Shown one piece after another: positions 24,582-30,992 of a stretch of DNA of 39,780 bases; position 1 is the stretch's first letter; every line of letters starts with the position of its first letter. The translations under genes were made by a program, and so were the position numbers. Under the pieces are notes generated by a model. That model was not told the DNA's origin. It worked only from the letters and a program-made list of their open reading frames with translations, and made no database searches. The stretch comes from Bacillota bacterium (GTDB taxonomy: Bacteria; Bacillota; Clostridia; Lachnospirales; Lachnospiraceae), in contig JAEYQV010000044.1 of NCBI GenBank assembly GCA_023409835.1, positions 1 through 39,780 on the forward strand, read 5' to 3'.

Positions 24582-25073
24582 ATGCAAAATGAATATGAAC
24601 AGAAGAACAGCCTTGTACGTCAGGAAAAGGGGGAGCTGATCGGTAAGCAAAGCCTTGTGAGCCGGTCCGTGATCAAGAATCTGATTCGGGATGCAATCGA
24701 CAGTATGAAGAATGCGTATACCCCCTATTCGGATTTTGTTGTCGGAGCAGCCCTGCTAACATCAAAGCAGAAGATATATACCGGCTGTAATATTGAGAAT
24801 GCTTCCTTTGGTTCTACAATTTGTGCCGAGAGAACTGCTTTTTCCAAAGCAATCAGCGAAGGAGAAAGGCAGTTTGCCGCGATTGCTATTGTAGGCGGTA
24901 AAAACGGAATGTTAGTTGACTATTGTCCTCCCTGTGGTATTTGCAGACAGGTGATAAGGGAGTTCGTTGATCCAAATAAATTTCTGGTTATTCTGGCAAA
25001 ATCCGAGGAGGATTATGTGATGCTATTCCTGGAGGAATTATTGCCGATGAGCTTTGGACCTACGAACCTATAA
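24582..25073 (+). CDS. cdd: Cytidine deaminase
   Basis: Cdd converts (deoxy)cytidine to (deoxy)uridine. The zinc site is complete: ICAERTAF gives Cys81 and the catalytic Glu83, and CPPCGICRQ gives Cys115 and Cys118. The substrate-binding CNIENASFG is present. At 163 residues it is about 27 longer than typical because of a polar N-terminal extension rich in Gln, Lys and Glu. The AAGGAGG site before the ATG at 24582 supports that extension being translated. It lies 22 bp before the sugar kinase gene. Confidence 0.94.
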   Translation: MQNEYEQKNSLVRQEKGELIGKQSLVSRSVIKNLIRDAIDSMKNAYTPYSDFVVGAALLTSKQKIYTGCNIENASFGSTICAERTAFSKAISEGERQFAAIAIVGGKNGMLVDYCPPCGICRQVIREFVDPNKFLVILAKSEEDYVMLFLEELLPMSFGPTNL

Positions 25074-25095
25074 TGATATATTAGAGAGGCGGACT

Positions 25096-26043
25096 ATGAT
25101 CTATACAGTGACCTTTAACCCATCCCTGGACTATATTGTCCGGGTTGGGGAATTTGAACTGGGCAATCTACATAGGGCAGACTCGGAGGAGCTTTATGTC
25201 GGCGGTAAGGGAATTAACGTTAGTGCCGTTTTAAGACAGCTGGGAATCGACAGTACCGTCCTTGGCTTTGTTTCCGGTTTTACCGGCAAAGAGATATACA
25301 ACCGTCTGGAAAATATGGGATTAACCTCTGATTTCATCACAGTAGATCATGGGATGTCACGGATTAATATTAAGCTGAAATCGAAGGATAAGGTTGAAAC
25401 TGAGATTAACGGACAGGGGCCGATCCTTGATGCTGCTGATCTGGAGAAGCTTTACCGGAAGCTGGAGATGATCCGGGAGGGTGATATCCTGGTGCTTTCC
25501 GGCAGTGTACCGGGACATATGAAGGATCGGGATAAGATCTATGGAGAAATCTGCGAAAAGCTGAAGGACAGGCAAGTTAAGCTTATAGTGGACGCAGAGG
25601 GCCAGCTCCTGCGGAATACCCTGTGCTACCATCCGTTCTTGATCAAACCCAATCTGCATGAGCTTGGTATGTTATATGACCAATTACTTTTAACCGAGGA
25701 GAGTATCATCGATTGTGCAATGCGCCTTAAACAGGAAGGAGCTCAGAATGTTCTGGTCTCCATGGCCGGTGACGGAGCCCTGCTAATCGATTCGAACGGA
25801 GGAATTACAAGACAAAGCGCACCAGTGGGTACGGTGATGAATTCCGTAGGTGCAGGAGATGCGCTGTTAGCGGGCTTTCTGTCCGGACTTCTTAAGATGG
25901 GACGGGATGGCCTGAAGGACAGCTACACCAGAGAGGGCTATTTCTTCGCCTTAAAATATAGTGTAGCAGCAGGAAGTGCGGCTGCCTTCACAGATGGCCT
26001 GCCGGATCATAAGCAGATCGAGAAAGTCTTCCGTAGCTTATAA
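25096..26043 (+). CDS. PfkB-family sugar kinase (1-phosphofructokinase type)
   Basis: The 315-residue kinase belongs to the FruK/LacC branch of the PfkB family. It starts MIYTVTFNPSLDYIV and carries YVGGKGINVS, GFVSGFTG and LVLSGSVPG. The ATP/anion-hole signature NSVGAGDALLAGF has its catalytic Asp near residue 256. FruK phosphorylates fructose 1-phosphate, but no fructose PTS gene or regulator lies here. The gene is tightly linked to deoD-deoC-cdd, and it could act on a nucleoside-derived sugar phosphate instead. The start at 25096 follows AGAGGCGG; an upstream ATG overlaps cdd. Confidence 0.85.
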   Translation: MIYTVTFNPSLDYIVRVGEFELGNLHRADSEELYVGGKGINVSAVLRQLGIDSTVLGFVSGFTGKEIYNRLENMGLTSDFITVDHGMSRINIKLKSKDKVETEINGQGPILDAADLEKLYRKLEMIREGDILVLSGSVPGHMKDRDKIYGEICEKLKDRQVKLIVDAEGQLLRNTLCYHPFLIKPNLHELGMLYDQLLLTEESIIDCAMRLKQEGAQNVLVSMAGDGALLIDSNGGITRQSAPVGTVMNSVGAGDALLAGFLSGLLKMGRDGLKDSYTREGYFFALKYSVAAGSAAAFTDGLPDHKQIEKVFRSL

Positions 26044-26130
26044 AAAACATTAGATATTGTAATGAATAAAGTATGTATAATTTTACAAAGGAACTTTTAA
26101 TTATAACAAAACTATGCTATAGTGTTCGGT

Positions 26131-26281
26131 AGGCGGATTAGTTCGTAAATAATTAAGACGTTTTGCATGCTTGCATGCAGAAACGGCGGAATTTTTACGA
26201 ATAAGCGCAGCGTAAGCGATGGGCCGAAGGCCAGGAGCTTGCAATCCGCCGTAAAGTGCGGGAGCTAGCAATCCGCCGTAA
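26131..26281. repeat. Inverted/direct repeat element upstream of glyA
   Basis: The 300-bp gap holds a compact element bounded by GGCGGATT (26132-26139) and AATCCGCC (26270-26277). Inside are a TGCATGC/GCATGCA hairpin (26164-26179), a GGCC-GAA-GGCC hairpin, and two 21-bp direct copies differing at one base (26234-26254 and 26261-26281). The GC content is visibly above its flanks. It looks like a non-coding mobile or structured repeat, not a promoter. Confidence 0.65.
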
Positions 26282-26346
26282 TTAATTACTGTAGTGACAC
26301 TCAGAAGGTAGTATGGACGATAAAGCAAAGAAAGGAATGGTTTAAA

Positions 26347-27585
26347 ATGTACTCATTTGATGAAGTAAAGTCATATGACCCCGAATTGGCCAATGCGATG
26401 TCTCTGGAAATCGGCAGGCAGAATGACCATATTGAACTGATTGCTTCGGAGAACTTTGTAAGTAAGGCAGTTATGGCAGCCATGGGAAGCCAGTTAACCA
26501 ACAAATATGCGGAGGGCTATCCGGGCAAGAGATATTACGGAGGCTGTGAATATGTCGATATGGCAGAGAATCTTGCGATTGACCGTGCAAAACAGTTATT
26601 CGGCTGCACCTATGCCAATGTACAGCCCCATTCCGGCGCTCAGGCTAATATGGCCGTATTCTTTGCATTATTAAAACCCGGTGATACCGTTATGGGCATG
26701 AACCTGGCCCATGGAGGACATCTGTCCCACGGAAGCCCGGTAAATATGAGCGGAAGCTACTTCAATATCGTTCCCTACGGAGTCAATGATCAGGGCTTTA
26801 TTGATTATGATGCCCTTCGTAAAATTGCGATTGAAAGCAAACCGAAATTAATCGTTGCAGGCGCCAGCGCTTATGCAAGAAAAATAGATTTTAAGAAATT
26901 CAGGGAAGTAGCGGATGAGGTTGGAGCATACCTTATGGTGGATATTGCTCACATTGCCGGATTAGTTGCTGCAGGCTATCATGAGAGCCCGATTCCCTAT
27001 GCCCATGTTACGACCACAACTACCCATAAGACCTTAAGAGGACCGAGAGGTGGTATGATTCTCTCCAGTGCAGAATTTGCAGAGGAGCATAAGCTGAATA
27101 AGGCGATATTCCCCGGCATTCAGGGCGGACCCCTGATGCATGTGATTGCTGCGAAGGCAGTCTGCTTTAAGGAAGCCCTTGATCCGAGCTTCAAGGATTA
27201 TGCAAGAAGAATTATTGAGAACTCACAAGCACTGGCTAACGGCTTAATGAAGCGTGGTTTTAACCTGGTATCCGGAGGAACCGATAATCACCTGATGCTT
27301 GTAGATCTTCAAAATATGGGTGTTACCGGTAAGGATGCGGAGAAGCTTCTTGATGCCGCTAACATTACCTGTAATAAGAACTCCATCCCGAACGATCCTG
27401 CATCACCGTTTGTTACCAGCGGTATCCGTCTCGGAACAGCTGCTGTTACCACCAGAGGCTTAAACGCTGCAGATATGGATACCATTGCGGAAGCAATCTA
27501 TCTGCTGATTAAGGATGTGGATGCGAATAAAGCAACTGCAATGAAACTGGTAAAGGAACTTACCGATCAGTATCCGTTATATTAA
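26347..27585 (+). CDS. glyA: Serine hydroxymethyltransferase
   Basis: GlyA interconverts serine and glycine with tetrahydrofolate, feeding one-carbon metabolism. The 412 residues are family length. The PLP-binding Lys is Lys228 in TTTTTHKTLRGPRGG. SENFVS, GYPGKRYYGGCEYVD, QPHSGAQANMAV and LAHGGHLSHGSPVN are all present. AAAGGAATGG precedes the ATG. It is monocistronic: a repeat element lies upstream and a terminator 10 bp downstream. Confidence 0.97.
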   Translation: MYSFDEVKSYDPELANAMSLEIGRQNDHIELIASENFVSKAVMAAMGSQLTNKYAEGYPGKRYYGGCEYVDMAENLAIDRAKQLFGCTYANVQPHSGAQANMAVFFALLKPGDTVMGMNLAHGGHLSHGSPVNMSGSYFNIVPYGVNDQGFIDYDALRKIAIESKPKLIVAGASAYARKIDFKKFREVADEVGAYLMVDIAHIAGLVAAGYHESPIPYAHVTTTTTHKTLRGPRGGMILSSAEFAEEHKLNKAIFPGIQGGPLMHVIAAKAVCFKEALDPSFKDYARRIIENSQALANGLMKRGFNLVSGGTDNHLMLVDLQNMGVTGKDAEKLLDAANITCNKNSIPNDPASPFVTSGIRLGTAAVTTRGLNAADMDTIAEAIYLLIKDVDANKATAMKLVKELTDQYPLY

Positions 27586-27594
27586 ATAAATAAA

Positions 27595-27668
27595 ACCCCG
27601 GCTCTAAAAAACAGCTACGATATCAGGGATACAGATATTGAGCTGAATTTTGACCGGGGTATTTTTTT
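27595..27668 (+). terminator. Terminator after glyA
   Basis: ACCCCGG (27595-27601) pairs with CCGGGGT (27654-27660), with an inner CAGCT/AGCTG and GATAT helix, followed by ATTTTTTT. Confidence 0.88.
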
Positions 27669-27828
27669 GCTTTATTTGAAACAAAAGAATGTTGATTGAT
27701 GGAAGAAGCTGTATTATGATACAAGTAGAACTGAAAAGTACAGGTCCGGCTAAACCGAAATGGACTCAGGAGGATACCATTTCGGTAATAATCTTATCGG
27801 TAAATATATAGCTAAAGGTGGTAAATAT

Positions 27829-28293
27829 ATGGATGAATGGAAGAAAGACCGGATTGGCTCAGCTATGCGAGGGGAGAACCCCACTGTAATATGCAGAATG
27901 AAAAGTGGCTTTGCCGTAATCGGAGACCCGCAGTTTTTGCCGGGATACTGCATTCTGCTAGCCTGCCCGAAGATCGGAAGCCTGAACGATTTATCAATTC
28001 GGGAGAGACAAGATTTTCTGCTGGATATGAGTCTGCTGGGAGATGCAATAACAACTGTCTGCAAGCCCTTAAGAATTAATTATGATATTCTCGGCAACTC
28101 CGATGCGTTCCTTCATGCCCATGTCTTTCCAAGATATGCCTGGGAAGAGGAAGAGCGGAGGAGGATGCCGGTCTGGCAATATCCAAGAGAGAACTGGAGT
28201 CTTGAGCAGTACCAATTTCAAGAAGAGAAGCAGGGTAAATTAAAACACGAGCTGACACAACAGCTTCAAGAATTGATGAGGCTTCATTACTAG
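27829..28293 (+). CDS. HIT-family (histidine triad) protein
   Basis: The 154-residue protein has a HIT-type nucleotide hydrolase or transferase fold. The motif FLHAHVFPRY keeps the last two His of the HxHxH triad, including the usual nucleophile. The first His is replaced by Phe. NYDILGNSDAFLHAH and CRMKSGFAVIGDPQFLPGYCILL are in the expected order. The start at 27829 follows AAAGGTGG; an upstream ATG at 27760 would add 23 poorly conserved residues. The substrate is unknown. It is preceded by the glyA terminator, so it has its own promoter. Confidence 0.82.
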   Translation: MDEWKKDRIGSAMRGENPTVICRMKSGFAVIGDPQFLPGYCILLACPKIGSLNDLSIRERQDFLLDMSLLGDAITTVCKPLRINYDILGNSDAFLHAHVFPRYAWEEEERRRMPVWQYPRENWSLEQYQFQEEKQGKLKHELTQQLQELMRLHY

Positions 28294-28320
28294 GAGCTAA
28301 TACTCCCCCGGGCAGAGGAA

Positions 28321-28343
28321 AAGCCAACTGGTTAAGTTGGCTT
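28321..28343. terminator. Hairpin downstream of the HIT gene
   Basis: AAGCCAACT (28321-28329) pairs perfectly with AGTTGGCTT (28335-28343). The plus-strand tail is only ATTA; on the minus strand TTTTCC follows. It is a weak, possibly bidirectional terminator. The 340 bp after it hold an 8-codon frame with a strong ribosome site at 28361 and AT-rich repeats. Confidence 0.5.
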
Positions 28344-28596
28344 ATTAAAGGGGGAGATTCATGAAAAGTAATCTATTTCAATTTTAGGGTTTAGCTATTT
28401 AAGATTAAAAGCTCTTTGTTTATCTTATAGATACATCATAAACCTAAAATGTGTTAGGATTTTTAACAAATAATGAACGTTGTGTGAATACTCAGCAATT
28501 GGGGTCAAGAAAAATGCTTTCAGATAATATAAACTGTTCTTTAGGTAGTAAGGCCGTTATAGAAGGTAAAACAGTGAATGCTTATAACTTAAGATA

Positions 28597-28670
28597 CTTA
28601 TGAATAAAATGCTTATACATAAGATGCTTGTATATAAGATGATTATTCATAAGCATGATTATTCATAAGC
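28597..28670. repeat. Short tandem and inverted repeats before the AraC gene
   Basis: ATGATTATTCATAAGC occurs twice in tandem (28639-28654 and 28655-28670). The segment CTTATGAATAA at 28597-28607 is the inverse of part of it, so the region can fold. Partial ATAAGATGCTT units lie between. The block ends 7 bp before the ribosome site of the regulator gene, so it may affect its expression. Confidence 0.7.
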
Positions 28671-28688
28671 ATGCATAGGAGGGCTAAT

Positions 28689-29594
28689 ATGTTGGAACCT
28701 GAGGTTGTGGAAGCAGCGGATAGGATGCAGGAATACATTAATCATCATATGAATGAGAAGATAACCCTGAAGCAGCTCTCGGAAGCAGCCGGATATTCAC
28801 CCTGGCACAGCACCAGGATCTTTAAGGAGGTAATCGGCAGAACTCCCTTTGACTATATCCGGTCGCTCCGGTTATCAAAGGCAGCTCTGAAGCTTCGGGA
28901 TGAGGAGCATAGGATTATTGATGTAGCCCTTGATTTTGTCTTCGATTCCCATGAAGGATTCACCCGGGCATTCTCCAAGGAATTTGGCCTTTCCCCTAGA
29001 AGGTACTCCAAGGAGACTCCGCCGATACAGCTGTTTATGCCGAATAATATACGGAGCTACTATCAATATTTGAATAGAGGAGCGAAGCATATGTCAGAGA
29101 AAAAGAGTACGAAGATGGTATTTGCACAGGTAATTGACCGTCCGGAGAGGAAGGTATTACTGAAGAGAGGAATGAAGGCAACCGAATATTTTGAATATTG
29201 TGAGGAGGTTGGCTGTGATATCTGGCCACTGCTGACTAGCGTAAAGGAAGCAATGTATGAACCGATTGGGATGTGGCTGCCGAAGCATCTGATTAAGCCC
29301 GGTACCTCCATGTATGTTCAGGGAGTTGAACTTCCGCTGGATTATCATAAGGAGATCCCGGAGGGCTATGAGATCATTCAGCTTCCGCCCTGTAAGATGA
29401 TGGTATTCCAGGGACCGCCCTACGAAGATGATGATTTTATGGATGAGATCGGTGAGGTAATGGAAGCAATCGATCATTATGATCCTAACTTATATGGGTT
29501 TGAATGGGCACCGGAGGATGCACCCCGCTTCCAGCTATCTCCGATGGGTTACCGTGGATATATTGAAGCCCGTCCGGTGAAACCGCTGAAGTAA
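28689..29594 (+). CDS. AraC-type regulator with GyrI-like effector domain
   Basis: The 301-residue protein has two AraC helix-turn-helix motifs in residues 10-110 (ITLKQLSEAAGYSPWHSTRIFKEVIGRTPFDYIR and FDSHEGFTRAFSKEFGLSPRRYS, each in two parts). A C-terminal GyrI-like small-molecule binding domain spans about 135-300. This Rob/SoxS-like layout is common in clostridial sensors of drugs or small ligands. The start at 28689 follows AGGAGGG; ATG 28671 would lie upstream of that site. No target gene is obvious. A 19-bp tandem array follows. Confidence 0.88.
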   Translation: MLEPEVVEAADRMQEYINHHMNEKITLKQLSEAAGYSPWHSTRIFKEVIGRTPFDYIRSLRLSKAALKLRDEEHRIIDVALDFVFDSHEGFTRAFSKEFGLSPRRYSKETPPIQLFMPNNIRSYYQYLNRGAKHMSEKKSTKMVFAQVIDRPERKVLLKRGMKATEYFEYCEEVGCDIWPLLTSVKEAMYEPIGMWLPKHLIKPGTSMYVQGVELPLDYHKEIPEGYEIIQLPPCKMMVFQGPPYEDDDFMDEIGEVMEAIDHYDPNLYGFEWAPEDAPRFQLSPMGYRGYIEARPVKPLK

Positions 29595-29650
29595 GATAAA
29601 AAGAACAGATTTGGATAATGGTTACAATATAAGACAATAATCACAGAATA

Positions 29651-29821
29651 GATACTAATTACAGATTAAGATATTAATTACAGAATAAGATATTAATTAC
29701 AGAATAAGATACTAATTACAGAATAAGGTACTAATTACAGAATAAGATACTAATTACAGAGTAAGATACTAATTACAGAGTAAGATACTAATTATAGATT
29801 TAGATGCTAAATCCAGAATAA
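29651..29821. repeat. Minisatellite: nine units of 19 bp
   Basis: Units start at 29651, 29670, 29689, 29708, 29727, 29746, 29765, 29784 and 29803. The consensus is GATACTAATTACAGAATAA. The inner units are nearly identical, while the first and the last two are diverged. A further degenerate unit lies before 29651. It occupies most of the gap between the AraC gene and the Fe-S protein gene and has no coding frame. Confidence 0.92.
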
Positions 29822-29845
29822 GATATAACAAGAAAGTTATAACAG

Positions 29846-29875
29846 GCAGAGGGTAAACCTCTGCTTGCTTTTTAT
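29846..29875 (+). terminator. Rho-independent terminator after the minisatellite
   Basis: GCAGAGG (29846-29852), loop GTAAA, CCTCTGC (29858-29864), then TTGCTTTTTA. It probably ends the AraC transcript, which would then include the tandem repeats. Confidence 0.78.
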
Positions 29876-30068
29876 GGTAAAATGAATTATGTTGATATAA
29901 ACATTCTTAAGCGACCTAAATTTAACAAGTGTACGTAAAGTGTTGAGAAGATGAAAGATTATCGCAAAGAGAAATGGATATCAGCCGCTAGGTATATACT
30001 GTGCCTGCAGAGTACGAAAATCAAAGGTTTCTCATGAAAAACTTTAGTTTAGAGAAGGGGGTTATGAA

Positions 30069-30797
30069 ATGAAAGAGGAGATAAAGAAGCTGCTGTATGA
30101 GAACGGTGCATCCCTTATTGGCTTTGGCAGGCTTGAGGGACTGTACAGTAAGATGAGCCCTGATGCACCGAGAAGTGAGGATTCCGAAACAGAACCCTTC
30201 AACATACCGGAATATCCATACGGAGTAGCTATCGTACTTGCTTATCCGAAGGAGGTCATCCGCGGAATTGGTAATTCCCCGACGATGGAATACTATAACG
30301 ATTATCACAGACTTAATGATGAGTTGGATGAGCTGGCTGTTATGTGTGCGAAATACATAGAAGAGCAGGGGTATTATGCATATCCTCAGCTAACTGCGAC
30401 AATGAAGGAATACGGAATCTTCAGAACCATAATGCCTCACAAAACTGTTGCGGTAAAAGCAGGTCTGGGCTGGATCGGAAAGAGTGCATTATTTGTCACA
30501 GAACAATACGGTTCCGCAGTCCGATTAACCTCAGTATTAACGGATGCCCCTCTGGAGGTAAAGGATACCATCCTTCCGTCCGGTTGTGGGGATTGCATGG
30601 TCTGTACAAAGGCCTGCCCCGGTAAGGCTATCTCCGGCCGTAAGGTAAGTCCCGGGCTTGACAGAGATGAATTCTTCGATGCGCTGGCCTGCAGGAAGAA
30701 GGCACGTGAGCTTGCGGCCGAAGCGCTGGATAAGAAGATTACTCTATGTGGAAAATGCATTGAGGTTTGTCCTTATACCAGAAGATATCTTGGGTAA
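30069..30797 (+). CDS. QueG-like double [4Fe-4S] cluster protein
   Basis: The 242-residue protein resembles epoxyqueuosine reductase (QueG) and related 4Fe-4S double-cluster proteins. Family motifs are MKEYGIFRTIMPHKTVAVKAGLGWIGKSALFV (in parts) and RLTSVLTD. The first cluster motif is CGDCMVCTKACPGKAISG and the second CGKCIEVCPYTRRYL. It is shorter than true QueG, lacking the C-terminal HEAT repeats, so a tRNA role is doubtful. GAAGGGGG precedes the ATG at 30069. The upstream gap has the minisatellite and a terminator, so it is its own unit. Confidence 0.82.
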   Translation: MKEEIKKLLYENGASLIGFGRLEGLYSKMSPDAPRSEDSETEPFNIPEYPYGVAIVLAYPKEVIRGIGNSPTMEYYNDYHRLNDELDELAVMCAKYIEEQGYYAYPQLTATMKEYGIFRTIMPHKTVAVKAGLGWIGKSALFVTEQYGSAVRLTSVLTDAPLEVKDTILPSGCGDCMVCTKACPGKAISGRKVSPGLDRDEFFDALACRKKARELAAEALDKKITLCGKCIEVCPYTRRYLG

Positions 30798-30877
30798 TAG
30801 GAACTCACCTAAATGGTGAAATGATATGTTGGCGCATGCTTCCATTCACAAAAGAAGTTCGAAGGAGTAAGAGTAAA

Positions 30878-30992
30878 CCTCCTATGTTAACATAAGAGTG
30901 GGTTTGCCAACCACAAAAATGAACATAGGAGGTATCCGCGATGGATATGAATAGCTTAGCACATACAACATGGGAATGCAAATATCACCTGG
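30878..30992 (+). mobile_element. IS200/IS605-type element remnant (left end)
   Basis: CCTCCTATGTT (30878-30888) and AACATAGGAGG (30922-30932) form a perfect 11-bp hairpin stem that includes the ribosome binding site. This is the arrangement that silences translation in IS200-like elements. An ATG follows at 30941 and encodes a typical IS200 TnpA start, after which homology stops at the 3' end of the uvrA-like gene. No right end is visible in the window. Confidence 0.8.
30941..30992 (+). pseudogene. tnpA: Truncated IS200-family transposase (tnpA)
   Basis: The first 17 codons read MDMNSLAHTTWECKYHL, which matches the conserved beginning of IS200 TnpA. After that the frame runs into antisense uvrA sequence and stops at 31114. 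The HUH motif and catalytic Tyr are missing, so it cannot be active. Confidence 0.8.

Noticed and set aside
29651..29821. CRISPR array
   Set aside because: The 19-bp units are directly contiguous with no unique spacers, and there are no cas genes.
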